A DNA stretch of 64,000 nucleotides, taken from contig NZ_JAJJJF010000007.1 in the NCBI RefSeq assembly GCF_022458745.1, positions 62,001-126,000 of the forward strand, in the 5' to 3' direction. Both the position numbers and the translations under genes were made by a program. Positions 44,220 through 53,628 of the stretch are shown here, piece after piece. Every line of letters begins with the position of its first letter. Position 1 is the first letter of the stretch. The notes under the pieces were generated by a model. The model made no database searches. It was not told the DNA's origin and saw only the letters and a list, made by a program, of their open reading frames with translations. Origin of the DNA: Bacillus piscicola (GTDB taxonomy: Bacteria; Bacillota; Bacilli; Bacillales; Marinococcaceae).

Positions 44220-44500
44220 TGGGTCTGGATTCTTTCACGACATGTCTGGATTACCAGCGACTGACTTTGGATTCTCTCACACCGAGTCTGGATTTCCTCA
44301 CACTAACTCTGGATTCTCTCGCACTATGTCTGGATTCCCAACCGCTAACTCTGGATTCTCTCGCACCGAGTCTGGATTCCCAACCGCTAACTCTGGATTC
44401 TCTTGCACCGAGTCTGGATTCCCTCCCGCTAACTCTGGATTCCATCGCAACAAGTGTGGATTTCTACGCCTGAACTCTGGATTCCAGCCGCTCTTCTCTG
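44220..44500 (+). repeat. 21-bp TCTGGATTC array with a 42-bp sub-period
   Basis: About 13 units. Two alternating variants (TCTCGCACCGAG and CCAACCGCTAAC tails) form a 42-base higher-order repeat between about 44310 and 44420. Lies between the convergent ctaB and feoB-like genes. The period is a multiple of three, so it makes open frames in both strands. Confidence 0.95.
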
Positions 44501-44558
44501 TATTTATCGCACAAAAAAGGCGGATCTCTCCTGTAGAGACATCCACCTACTTTATTTT

Positions 44559-45947
44559 CTAAACGAGCCCTAATGCTATTACGGTTTGGGCAATGATAAA
44601 CGTAACGACGATTGCGATGGCTGTCGGTAAGGCGAAAGCCGTGAACGTCCATTTCGGACTTTTCGTTTCTTTCCAGATATTGAGCATCGTCGTGCCGCAT
44701 GGATAGTGCAACAGGGAGAATAACATCATATTTAAGGCGGTCAACCAGGTCCAGCCGTGATCGAGGAAGATTTGTTTCAAGTCATGAAGATTTTCCACTT
44801 CAATCATCGATCCGGTAGCGAGGTAACCCATTAATAAGATCGGCAGCACAATTTCATTCGCGGGGAATCCAAGAATAAAGGCCATTAAAATGAAGCCATC
44901 TAGCCCAATCGCATGAGCAAACGGATCTAAGAAAGCCGCAATGTGCTCCAGAACACTAAGGTCTCCCACCATAATATTCGCGAGAATCCACGTAATCAGC
45001 GATGCCGGTGCTGCGATAATCACCGCTCGTTTTAACACAAACCACGATTTATCCAAAGTGGCGCGAACGATCGTATTCCAGAATTTTGGCTTCCGGTAAG
45101 GCGGCAGCTCCAACGTATAATGAGACGGCACCCCGCGCAGCAATGTTTTCGAAAGTGCCCATGACACGAAAAGAGTCATCACGACACCGAATAACACAAT
45201 TCCTACCACCACGCCTGCAGAAATAAACGTATTCATGCCACCTGAGAAGCCGGCGGCCATAAACAAACCAGCGAGCACAATGATGAGCGGCCAGCGTCCA
45301 TTACAAGGAACAAAGTTATTCGTCAAAATCGCAAGCATTCGTTCCCGCGGCGATTCGACAATACGAGTGGACATAATCGCAGCCGCATTACATCCGAATC
45401 CCATCGCCATCGTTAACGATTGTTTGCCGTGGGCTCCGGATTTTTTGAAAAAACGATCCAAGTTAAACGCCACCCTTGGCAAGTAACCGAAGTTTTCCAG
45501 TAACGCGAACATCGGAAAAAAGATTGCCATCGGCGGCAGCATCACGCTGACGACCCATGAGGTCCCGCGGTACAGCCCTTCCACTAATATGCCGTACAAC
45601 CAATCCGGTGCGTGCACCCATTGAAACACGGCAGTCAATCCATCTTCCACCCTGGCAAATGCTTCCGCAATCACAATTCCGGGATAGTTCGCCCCGGCAA
45701 TCGTGAGATAAATGACAACGGCGAGCATTGCCAGCATAATGGGAAAACCAAACATGCGCGATGTGAGTATTTGATCAAGGTTGGTATCCAGCCAGGACGC
45801 TTTTTTAGGAGAATACTGAACCGCCTCTTTGGTCAGTCCCTGCGTCGATTGATAAATACTCGACACGATGTGGTCGCGGAGGTCATCCGACCCCTCCTGA
45901 AATAAGTGATCCAACTGCTCTATTTTTTTTTCGGCACTATGCTCCAT
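44559..45947 (-). CDS. FeoB membrane domain as a separate gene (462 aa)
   Basis: Contains the nucleoside-recognition/gate repeats of the FeoB ferrous-iron permease: VEGLYRGTSWVVSVMLPPMAIFF, LPRVAFNLDRFFKKSGAHGKQSL, MGFGCNAAAIMSTRIVESPRERMLAIL and VPCNGRWPLII blocks. It lacks the G domain, which is the preceding gene. I start at ATG 45947, which has AAGGAGG eight bases upstream inside the 3' end of the G-domain gene; the genes overlap by 11 bases. Together the two would form a split but complete FeoB. Confidence 0.88.
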   Translation of the reverse strand: MEHSAEKKIEQLDHLFQEGSDDLRDHIVSSIYQSTQGLTKEAVQYSPKKASWLDTNLDQILTSRMFGFPIMLAMLAVVIYLTIAGANYPGIVIAEAFARVEDGLTAVFQWVHAPDWLYGILVEGLYRGTSWVVSVMLPPMAIFFPMFALLENFGYLPRVAFNLDRFFKKSGAHGKQSLTMAMGFGCNAAAIMSTRIVESPRERMLAILTNNFVPCNGRWPLIIVLAGLFMAAGFSGGMNTFISAGVVVGIVLFGVVMTLFVSWALSKTLLRGVPSHYTLELPPYRKPKFWNTIVRATLDKSWFVLKRAVIIAAPASLITWILANIMVGDLSVLEHIAAFLDPFAHAIGLDGFILMAFILGFPANEIVLPILLMGYLATGSMIEVENLHDLKQIFLDHGWTWLTALNMMLFSLLHYPCGTTMLNIWKETKSPKWTFTAFALPTAIAIVVTFIIAQTVIALGLV

Positions 45948-46668
45948 GACAGCATCCTCCTTGCGCAGGCTCGTGCTTGATCTCGACACTCTGAGGATCT
46001 CGAATATACGTTTTTAACGCCTGAAGCAAGTTTTTGTCGCCGTCTAGTAATCGCAAGGCCAGCCATCTAGAAGGCATCGAATCCCCGAAAATCTCTTTAA
46101 TTCTCGGCTCCATCTCCTCGATCTTTTTTTCCACTTCTTCCTCATAAGGAATCAGATAAGGATCGGTACTGATCTTGCCGTCTACCATCTGGTCCATCGT
46201 TTTCATCAATTGGATCACACCAATTTTCTCTCTCGCGGAAAGTAACACGACGGGCACACCAAGCCGGCGGGAGAGCTCTTTCTTATCGACCGTTATTCCT
46301 TTTCGTCTCGCTTCATCAATCAAATTCACACATACAATTACGTTCTTCGTCATTTCTAACACTTGCAGCGCCAAGTTAAGATTCCGCTCCAACGACGTCG
46401 CATCCACCACTACTAACGTAATATCCGGCTTCTCAAAAATAATGTAATCGCGTGCAACTTCCTCATCCGCCGAATTGGAATAAAGCGAGTAAGTACCCGG
46501 GAGATCAATGATTTGAAAGGTGTGATTGTCGGTGCGGAGTTCCCCTTCCGCGCGAACGACCGTTTTCCCAGGCCAATTCCCCGTGTGCTGCCGCAAACCC
46601 GTCAACAAATTAAACAACGTACTTTTCCCGGTATTGGGATTACCGGCAAGCGCAACTCTATGACTCAC
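45937..46668 (-). CDS. FeoB G-domain as a separate gene (243 aa)
   Basis: GTPase half of FeoB: GNPNTGKST (P-loop, about 8-16), DLPGTYSLY (G3), NLIDEARRKGI (G4) and the GDI-like helical part to about residue 215, then a short Cys-rich tail (GGCCHGA). It ends before the membrane domain, which is a separate gene with its own RBS. It overlaps feoA by four bases (ATGA). Confidence 0.9.
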   Translation of the reverse strand: MSHRVALAGNPNTGKSTLFNLLTGLRQHTGNWPGKTVVRAEGELRTDNHTFQIIDLPGTYSLYSNSADEEVARDYIIFEKPDITLVVVDATSLERNLNLALQVLEMTKNVIVCVNLIDEARRKGITVDKKELSRRLGVPVVLLSAREKIGVIQLMKTMDQMVDGKISTDPYLIPYEEEVEKKIEEMEPRIKEIFGDSMPSRWLALRLLDGDKNLLQALKTYIRDPQSVEIKHEPAQGGCCHGA

Positions 46669-46925
46669 TGGACCTTCACCTCGCTATCTTCTTCCATTTT
46701 CACCGCATGGATGAGAGAGCTTTCTTCCCGGCGCAACGCAATACTCGTGTTAAAAACCCGGAAGGCGATCGGATCTCCCAACGGGCTCTTTTGGACCACG
46801 TCAATGACCGCTCCCCGGACAAATCCCAGATCCAACAAGCGTCTCCGCATCACACCTTCCACCTGCACCGACGTAATTTCCAACCGATCACCCTTATGAA
46901 ACTGGTAAATAGGCTTGCTTTCCAT
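46665..46925 (-). CDS. feoA: FeoA-like ferrous-iron transport protein (86 aa)
   Basis: SH3-like FeoA protein: HKGDRLEITSVQVEGVMRRRLLDLGFVRGAVIDVV with the Leu-Asp-Leu-Gly-Phe block. I start at ATG 46925 (AGGGGAGG six bases upstream). First gene of feoA-feoB(G)-feoB(membrane). A sigma-A-like promoter lies at 47050-47079. Iron regulation is expected but I saw no clear Fur box. Confidence 0.9.
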   Translation of the reverse strand: MESKPIYQFHKGDRLEITSVQVEGVMRRRLLDLGFVRGAVIDVVQKSPLGDPIAFRVFNTSIALRREESSLIHAVKMEEDSEVKVQ

Positions 46926-47049
46926 ACTCGACCTCCCCTTTTGTACAGCCGTTAAACACTTGGTTAAGGGCAACATTCAGACGCTATTATTCATATGCAC
47001 GAACACGGTTATGTGTGTGCATGATGTTTTCCTTTTGGCATGTAAGTTG

Positions 47050-47079
47050 ATTATAAAACAAAAGTTTTACCTTGTGCAA
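47050..47079 (-). promoter_or_regulatory. Sigma-A-like promoter of the feo operon
   Basis: Minus strand TTGCAC (complement of 47074-47079), 18-base spacer, TATAAT (complement of 47050-47055), about 125 bases before feoA. Confidence 0.6.
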
Positions 47080-47194
47080 TACTGAAGAACTATTTTTCTA
47101 GATACATTGTAGGCAAGCATTCACTTGCTTTTTATAGGAAAAATTACTAGTACACTCTATGAAGCTAGTATTTGCTTCAATTTGGCGGTTTTCG

Positions 47195-47520
47195 CGGATC
47201 ATGCAGGCACTATGACGCCGTTATTTACACGTTGTCGCTTTTTCACGGCTTCATACAAGCGCTATGACGTCGTTATTTTTCTGTTGCTTCCTTTTCGCAA
47301 CCTCATTTAGTCTCTATGACGTTGTTATTTTGCCGCTCGCTCGTTTTTGAGGCGGCATTCGACAGTTATGGGTTTGCTATTTTCTCATGCGCTCGTTTTC
47401 GCTACGTCATTCGCTTGCTATGGCGTCGTTGTTTCTTCCTTTCCTCTTTTTCACGACGTCATTCAGTGTCTATGAGGCTGTTATTGTCGGTGTTCCGGTT
47501 TTTCGCGGCGTCATTCCTTT
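47195..47520. repeat. 52-bp dyad satellite array
   Basis: About six units with degenerate CGGCTTCAT/CTATGACG arms upstream of feoA, followed directly by a 21-bp array. The two satellite families are fused back to back here. Confidence 0.85.
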
Positions 47521-47544
47521 GTTGCGCTTCGATCTGCCCTTTTT

Positions 47545-47828
47545 TACTGTGGATTCCAGCACACTAAGTATGGATTCAAACACGTGGACTCTGGATTCCC
47601 GCGCGCCCGATATGGATATCATCGTTCTAACTATGGATTCATACACGCCAAGTTCGAATGCTGGCACAGGAAGTTTGGATTCCGGAGCTACAAGTGTGGA
47701 TTCTAGCACATTGACTTCGGATTCTAACGTTCCAAGTCTGGATATCAACGTTCCGAATTTGGATTTCTGCACGCTAAGTGTGGATTCTGGCGTTCTTCCT
47801 GTGGATTCCAGCTTGCTCTATTCAAGCA
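47545..47828 (+). repeat. 21-bp TGGATTC array
   Basis: About 13 units of 21 bases with TGGATTC cores and diverse remainders. More diverged than the arrays at 44 and 52 kb. Terminates at the GLUG-gene terminator. Confidence 0.88.
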
Positions 47829-47844
47829 CCCCCTTTTCAACCAT

Positions 47845-47882
47845 AAAAAAACGGAGAGCCTGCGTGGACTCTCCGTTTTTCG
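47845..47882 (-). terminator. Terminator of the GLUG-repeat surface protein gene
   Basis: ACGGAGAG (47851-47858) pairs with CTCTCCGT (47869-47876), with T runs on both sides. Confidence 0.85.
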
Positions 47883-47889
47883 AATTCCT

Positions 47890-50800
47890 TTATTTGGTTA
47901 CCGTAAAGGTGATGATCGCACCTTGTTTGAGGTTTCGGCCGTTTTCTCCTTTTACCTCCTCGGTGATTACTAATTCATACTCTCCTGGCTGGAATGGAGA
48001 GTTTCCCTTGATAAAGACCTTGTCCTTTTTCAAAGTGACGGTAGCGTTCACAGCTTCCTTGTGTTCGTTAAACACCAGTACGCTGTTTTTATCTACCGTG
48101 TCGGGATCAAGAGCTTGTGTGAAGGAAATGGTGATCGTTCCCGTTGGTTGTAGATGATTGTAGCGTGTCATTTTTCGGTATGCTGCTATTTCGTCCGCCG
48201 CAGGATAGGTCGGATCGGCTGTTTCCGGTTCCGCGTCTCCCCGAACGAATGTTAAATGGGAGTAAGCGCTGACTTGGTCGTGTTTCCCTGCTTTTTTGAG
48301 ACGGGTCCGGATATAAACGGTATCCGTCTGATGCAGGGAAATCGATTTATCATATTCCGTCCATCCGTTCGCTTTTGTGTAATATTCCAGTACAAACTTG
48401 TCTTCGTCCTCCGCTGCCACTTCATTGCCAAAATCCATTTTTATTTTAATACCGGCTGCCAAATCTGCTACCGAGACTTTCTCTCCGTCTTCATAATTAA
48501 CTAAAGACTCACTGCCCCCGCTGTAAACCATTTCCGTAAAAATCGGTTTCGGTACGGAATCGATGCTGATGCTGCTGTCATCGATTTTGTCCCCTTCCCC
48601 GTCATAAGGAATAATTTCATACTGATACCACTCCATCGGATCAATCGGGTGATCGACGTAGGAATAGAGATCAATACTGTCCTCATGATTTTTCACGTAC
48701 AGCGTTTTGCCGTCGCGTGTCAATTCATAATACGCGGCTCCTGGAATGGGATCCCAGGCAATACGGATAAAATCTGTTCCGATTTCAATTCCGGGACTTT
48801 CAGGAGCATCGAGGTCGTCCGGATCCGTTACGGGTGGTGTCGTCGGCTGATTGCCCGGCTCGCCGATATTGCCGTTGTCCGGCGTTTCGTTATCGCTGTC
48901 CGGCCCGCCTGAATCAGAGCCGCCACTATTATCACTGCCGCCGCTATTATCGGATCCCCCGTCTTGGCCCGTGTCAGAACTGCCGTCATTGGAATTATTA
49001 TTATCTGGGTCAGACCCACCGTCGTTCGAATTGGAGCCGCCTGAATCAGAGCCGTTGTTTGACCCCGGCCCATTATCATCATTCGATCCAGAGTCAGAAT
49101 CGCCACCACCTGAATTACTATTATCGCCGTTGTTTGAATCACCGTTGGAGTTGGAGCCGCCGTCATTCGAGCCGCCCGAGTCATTGCCTCCGGATGTATC
49201 CTCCCCCGGAATTTCTATTTCCGGCCCTTCTGATCCATCTGCAAAAACGGGAACAACACTGTATCTGTTCGTTTCCCCAATTTCTGCCTCGTCGTCTGTA
49301 TAGGACGTACCTTCGACAACCGCAATTTCCTGGCCATTTCGTAAAACTTGGTATTTTTCAGCTTCGTCCCCGTCGTCATTGTAGATAGGCAGCCAATGAA
49401 ACGTTACCTGCTGGCCTGCATATTTATTCACCCATTTACCCGTTGCCTCATCATATTCGACGCGTGCTTGCTTGTACTGCCGCAGGTACGGAAGCGATTT
49501 CCCTTCCTCGATGCCCCAAACATGTCCGTAATTAAAACCGGCATCGGTATACGTCGACTTCTGCAATGCTTGGTTGAAATCAATGGTTCCATTCACGAAA
49601 TCTCCATGCCCCGAAGCAGCAAGCCCCGATATTGCATAGATTTTCCCATATGTTCCCTCATACCTGCCAATCGTCGGCCCGACATTTCCTTTCCCTTTTA
49701 CTTCAGGATTCAAAGCAAATGAACGAAAAATACCCCCGTTCATTTTTCCTGCAAGCCCGCCTACATTCTCTTTTCCCTTAACCGTTCCTGTCGCGTATGT
49801 CCGTTCAATAGTCATGCCGTTAAAAGCATAGCCGACTAAACCACCAGCATTCTCTGTTTCTCCGAGCACATCCCCCGTTGCATACGCGTTGTCTATTGTT
49901 CCATTTATACCTTTCCCCACAAGTCCGCCGACATGGCTCTCTCCACGAATATCACCGATTGCAAATGCGCTCGTAATGGAGGAATCATTGGCGTGAAAAT
50001 AACCCGCTAAGCCTCCCACCTTATCGTCCCCAGTCACATCCACTGAGGTGTATGACTGTGTAATGGAAGACTTTTGCGAATCGCCAATCAGGCCGCCTGT
50101 GTCAGAGTCTCCTATCACATCACCCGTACTAACGGAGACATCCTCCATGTCCGTTGCCATCGCATACCCGATCAAGCCACCTGTATTATCCGCACCATCA
50201 ACCGTAAGATACTGAATGGAGGACTTGCTAACATTCATGGAAGACTTGTCGTCAGTAGTCGAACCTTCCGTTTTTCCAAAAAGCCCCCCTGTATGTTTCT
50301 TTCCTTCAACTGAGAGGTATTGAGCGGCAACTTCTTTAACTTTCGAATTATCAACGTAACCAACTAATCCACCAGTATAATCTTCCCCATCAACCGAAAC
50401 ATGTTGAACGAAAACTTCTTCAATGTCTGAACCATTTGCCATCCTTCCAACTAAAGAGCCGACATTTTTTTGGCCCTCAATGTCAACATGGCTCAAAGTC
50501 AGATTTTTAATCGTCGCCCCTTCCACATACCCGAATAAACCGAGATTATCTTTCGTTTTGTCATTAATCGTTACATTGCTGATGACATGACCATTCCCGT
50601 CGAATTCCCCGGTAAACGGATCCGTGCTGTCACCGATCGGCTTCCAATTGCCATACTCGGATAAGTCGATGTCCTCCGTTAATTTATAATTCCCGTCCAC
50701 TTCCATGTTCGCTAAATCATATGCCGAGTCTATTTTCTCATAGCTCTTGGCTGCAGCCACCTCTACGAGCGAGACAACACCGTTACCTGCCAAACTGCTA

Positions 50801-50892
50801 AAAGACGCTGGAAAAAGCACAACAACTGTAAAAAAAGCAATCGCGAACCTCATTGAGTTTAAGTAAAAAGTACCCTTTTTCTTTCTCCCCAT
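47890..50892 (-). CDS. Secreted GLUG-repeat surface protein with Fn3-type domains (1000 aa)
   Basis: A signal peptide (about 1-47, ending near VAAAKS) and a leading domain are followed by at least seven GLUG-type repeats (for example NVGSLVGRMANGSDIEEVFVQH, TGGLIGYAMAT, VGGLAGYF, AGGLVGYAFNG; about residues 75-420). Next come an Fn3-like module, a Ser/Asn/Gly/Asp-rich linker (about 570-690), a second Fn3-like module and Ig-like C-terminal domains. Predicted adhesin or wall-associated protein; there is no SLH or LPXTG-type anchor in view. RBS GGAGGG before ATG 50892. The acidic linker and repeats may come from duplication. Confidence 0.85.
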   Translation of the reverse strand: MGRKKKGTFYLNSMRFAIAFFTVVVLFPASFSSLAGNGVVSLVEVAAAKSYEKIDSAYDLANMEVDGNYKLTEDIDLSEYGNWKPIGDSTDPFTGEFDGNGHVISNVTINDKTKDNLGLFGYVEGATIKNLTLSHVDIEGQKNVGSLVGRMANGSDIEEVFVQHVSVDGEDYTGGLVGYVDNSKVKEVAAQYLSVEGKKHTGGLFGKTEGSTTDDKSSMNVSKSSIQYLTVDGADNTGGLIGYAMATDMEDVSVSTGDVIGDSDTGGLIGDSQKSSITQSYTSVDVTGDDKVGGLAGYFHANDSSITSAFAIGDIRGESHVGGLVGKGINGTIDNAYATGDVLGETENAGGLVGYAFNGMTIERTYATGTVKGKENVGGLAGKMNGGIFRSFALNPEVKGKGNVGPTIGRYEGTYGKIYAISGLAASGHGDFVNGTIDFNQALQKSTYTDAGFNYGHVWGIEEGKSLPYLRQYKQARVEYDEATGKWVNKYAGQQVTFHWLPIYNDDGDEAEKYQVLRNGQEIAVVEGTSYTDDEAEIGETNRYSVVPVFADGSEGPEIEIPGEDTSGGNDSGGSNDGGSNSNGDSNNGDNSNSGGGDSDSGSNDDNGPGSNNGSDSGGSNSNDGGSDPDNNNSNDGSSDTGQDGGSDNSGGSDNSGGSDSGGPDSDNETPDNGNIGEPGNQPTTPPVTDPDDLDAPESPGIEIGTDFIRIAWDPIPGAAYYELTRDGKTLYVKNHEDSIDLYSYVDHPIDPMEWYQYEIIPYDGEGDKIDDSSISIDSVPKPIFTEMVYSGGSESLVNYEDGEKVSVADLAAGIKIKMDFGNEVAAEDEDKFVLEYYTKANGWTEYDKSISLHQTDTVYIRTRLKKAGKHDQVSAYSHLTFVRGDAEPETADPTYPAADEIAAYRKMTRYNHLQPTGTITISFTQALDPDTVDKNSVLVFNEHKEAVNATVTLKKDKVFIKGNSPFQPGEYELVITEEVKGENGRNLKQGAIITFTVTK

Positions 50893-50989
50893 ATGTCACC
50901 CTCCATTACAAGACAAAAAAACATTGGTTTCTTTCCTAATATCGGCAAACCAGCGTGAAACTTCACCCCATGAGGACGGAAAAATAGAT

Positions 50990-51225
50990 ATTTATTCACG
51001 TTATTTGGATTTCAGCACGCTAACTCAGGATTCTCTTGCTGTAAGTGTGGATTCTATTACGCCGACTCTTGATTCCGAAGCTGTAAGTGTGGGTTCTTAC
51101 ACATTGACTCTGGATTACGAGTCCTGAAGTCTGGATACTAACGCTTCATCTCTGGATTCAAATGCCGCATGTGTGGATTTCTGCACTGCCACTCTGGATT
51201 TCAACACGGTCCAATTGCATAGCAA
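50990..51225 (+). repeat. 21-bp TCTGGATTC array in a divergent promoter region
   Basis: About 11 units (for example CGGTCC, AACACGG tails) between the GLUG gene start and the UPF0180-YtxH gene. It lies upstream of both genes, unlike most arrays of this family. Confidence 0.9.
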
Positions 51226-51324
51226 GACACCTCTCGATTGCACATTCTTTTATGCGCTGTCTCACATTCATGTTTAAGTCGGGAGGTGTTCGGGGATTAG
51301 CACTATAAAACTAGGAGGGATTGG

Positions 51325-51885
51325 ATGGCACGAATTGCAGTAGAATACCCATTAACGGATGTGAAGCAGGAACTTCGCGAATTAGGGTATGAAGCCGAGA
51401 TGTTAGAAGAGAAGACAGATTCACCGGAGTATGATTGCGTCGTTGTCAGAGCGATGGATGATTTAGTTGATATTCATATGAACGTACCGATCATCGAAGC
51501 GAGAGGACGCTCTGTTTCTGACATTGCCGAAGAGGTAAAAGTTCGGTTACAGCGTACGGGAGAAATGAGAGACCCGGAATCCGAATCGGAAGGAATGTCG
51601 GGAAAACCATTAATGAGCGGTATGGCTGTTGGCGCAGTAGTCGGCGTAACCGCCGGAATTTTGCTCGCTCCTAAAAGCGGCAAAGAACTTCGTCAAAATG
51701 TGAATGAAAAAGCAACCCAAACGAAAGAACAAACAACAAACCTTGCGACCAAAGTAAGAGAACAATCATCCGTCGCGAAGGAAAACGTTGCAAAAATAAG
51801 AAACAGAGCCAAAACCAATGCAAGAAACGAGCTAACGGGCATACCAGAAGGAGTACAAGAAAGACCCATTCCTGTTAAACAATAA
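51325..51885 (+). CDS. UPF0180 (YkuS-like) plus YtxH-like fusion (186 aa)
   Basis: N-terminal ~80 residues match UPF0180 (MARIAVEYPLTDVKQELRELGY, YDCVVVRAMDDLVDIH, then IIEARGRSVSDIAEEV). A short linker leads to a membrane helix and YtxH-type motif (GMAVGAVVGVTAGILLAPKSGKELR, about 90-115), then a charged helical tail. UPF0180 and YtxH are separate small proteins in Bacillus; a stress or envelope role is known only vaguely. RBS AGGAGG. Monocistronic with its own terminator. Confidence 0.85.
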   Translation: MARIAVEYPLTDVKQELRELGYEAEMLEEKTDSPEYDCVVVRAMDDLVDIHMNVPIIEARGRSVSDIAEEVKVRLQRTGEMRDPESESEGMSGKPLMSGMAVGAVVGVTAGILLAPKSGKELRQNVNEKATQTKEQTTNLATKVREQSSVAKENVAKIRNRAKTNARNELTGIPEGVQERPIPVKQ

Positions 51886-51889
51886 AAAG

Positions 51890-51923
51890 AAGACAGCATC
51901 CGAGCTGACGGGTGCTGTTTTTT
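51890..51923 (+). terminator. Terminator after the UPF0180-YtxH gene
   Basis: ACAGCA(T)CC pairs with GG(G)TGCTGT, followed by six T. Confidence 0.85.
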
Positions 51924-51954
51924 GTATTCACCTTCCATACTCCGTCTCGCTGAG

Positions 51955-52320
51955 TATGGATTTTAGCTCGTTATATCTGGATTATCTCTGCCCAAGTGTG
52001 GATTCCGGCGCTTTAAGTATGGATTCTTTCTCACGAAGTCTGGATTCCGGTGCTCCCACTATGGATTCTTCACCATTAAGTCTGGATTCTTGCGCTTTAA
52101 CTTTGGATTCTCCCCCGTTGAGTATGGACTCTGTCCTAACAGTGTGGATTCCCGCGCTATATCTCTGGATTCCTGATCGCTAACTGTGAATTCTTATTCC
52201 ATATGAATGGATTCTGTCTCGCTAAGTCTGGATTCCAACGCTGTATTTCTGGATTCCCGCTACGTAACTATGGATTCCCCTCCGCTATCTCTGGATTTCC
52301 GAGTGCTGTCTCTGGATACA
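51955..52320 (+). repeat. 21-bp TCTGGATTC array
   Basis: About 17 units between convergent genes, with TCTGGATTC or TATGGATTC cores; same orientation as the other arrays. Confidence 0.92.
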
Positions 52321-52323
52321 ACA

Positions 52324-52361
52324 AAAAAAGAGCCCTGCGGAGAGCGTTTCTCCACAGGACT
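52324..52361 (-). terminator. Terminator of the luciferase-like oxidoreductase gene
   Basis: Minus strand GTCCTGTGGAGA and TCTCCGCAGGGC arms with a run of seven T (52324-52330). Confidence 0.8.
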
Positions 52362-52373
52362 ATAGCAGTCACT

Positions 52374-53375
52374 TTATTTACCATCGACGATTTCTTTCAA
52401 TAGTTCAAAAGAGCGTTTCTGTTTCTCCTGGTCGTAGACATACGTAACGGCCATGATTTCGTCGACGTGGAACTCTTCTTGAAAGGCTTCCAGTTGGTTT
52501 CGGACTGATTCTTTTCCTCCTAAAAAGGCCAGGTTGGATTTCGCGTTTACCATGGCTTTTTCGGAAGGGGTCCACACTTCGTCCATGTTTTCCACGGGAG
52601 GTTGTAATGGGTTCTGCGTGCCGCGGATAATGTTCAAGAAAAATTGGTACATGGTCGTGGCTAAAAATGCAGCTTCTTCGTCACTTTCCGCAGCGATAAC
52701 GTTGTGGCCTGTCATCACGTACGGCGCCTCTAAGTACTCGGATGGTTTGAAGCGATTTCGGTAAATGGAAATAGCTTCTTTTATAAGTTTAGGAGCAAAG
52801 TGAGACGCAAACACATACGGCAGGCCTAACTCGGCAGCTAAGTATGCGGAATCGGTGGAGGAGCCGAGAATGTAAATCGGGATATTCGTGCCAGCGCCGG
52901 GATGAGCCTTCACAAACCCTTGGTCCTCTTCCGGTCCGAGGTAGGTTAAGAGCGATTGCACATCCTGAGGGAACGTATAGACCGACTCATGCATCGATCT
53001 TCTAAGCGCACTTGCTGTCATCATATCTGTTCCCGGTGCGCGGCCCAGTCCCAAGTCCACCCGGTCCGGATACATCGTCGCCAATGTTCCAAACTGTTCC
53101 GCCACTACTAACGGTGAATGGTTCGGCAGCATGATCCCGCCCGAGCCGACGCGGATCTGTTCGGTGTGTTCCAACACATGTTTAATCAAAATCGACGTCG
53201 CGGAACTTACTAACCGCGGTGTATTGTGATGCTCGGCGATCCAGTAACGGGTATACCCCATTTTCTCTACCGCTTGTGCTAAATCAGCCATATCATGAAT
53301 CGCATCCCCGGCTTCCTGCCCCTCGCGAACAGGAACTAGGTTTAAAAGCGATACTGGTATTTGTATATTTGCCAT
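52374..53375 (-). CDS. LLM-class flavin-dependent oxidoreductase (333 aa)
   Basis: Luciferase-like TIM-barrel enzyme of the MsnO8-like group: [30 protein letters not shown] and [13 protein letters not shown] blocks, closing FLGGKESV. It would use FMN and an unknown substrate. I start at ATG 53375 (AGAAAGGA upstream); an upstream ATG at 53408 lacks an RBS. Single gene, convergent with the UPF0180-YtxH gene. Confidence 0.92.
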   Translation of the reverse strand: MANIQIPVSLLNLVPVREGQEAGDAIHDMADLAQAVEKMGYTRYWIAEHHNTPRLVSSATSILIKHVLEHTEQIRVGSGGIMLPNHSPLVVAEQFGTLATMYPDRVDLGLGRAPGTDMMTASALRRSMHESVYTFPQDVQSLLTYLGPEEDQGFVKAHPGAGTNIPIYILGSSTDSAYLAAELGLPYVFASHFAPKLIKEAISIYRNRFKPSEYLEAPYVMTGHNVIAAESDEEAAFLATTMYQFFLNIIRGTQNPLQPPVENMDEVWTPSEKAMVNAKSNLAFLGGKESVRNQLEAFQEEFHVDEIMAVTYVYDQEKQKRSFELLKEIVDGK

Positions 53376-53628
53376 GAGAATTATCCTTTCTGCACGTGGA
53401 GTTAACACAACTATCGTAACAATTTATTCACGACGGGGCCAATCTGGCAGCCTGTATGAAAACAGGGAAGGACTCATTCATCCCTTTTGAAAACGGTTTG
53501 ATTAACCTTTGCCAGCGTATCTTCCGGCATTATGTCGTAGTCACCATCCCTTTATGGTAAATTAGATAGCATATGGAAGTCGTACACCATTGTTGAATAA
53601 CCTTTTGAAAGAGAGGGGGGTGCCTGTT

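Noticed and set aside
44251-44546. Long open frames across the 21-bp arrays (also 25021-25285, 42912-43209, 47470-47772 and 51956-52183)
   Set aside because: The period is a multiple of three, so any frame without a stop stays open. They translate to seven-residue repeats, lack ribosome binding sites and often run on both strands.
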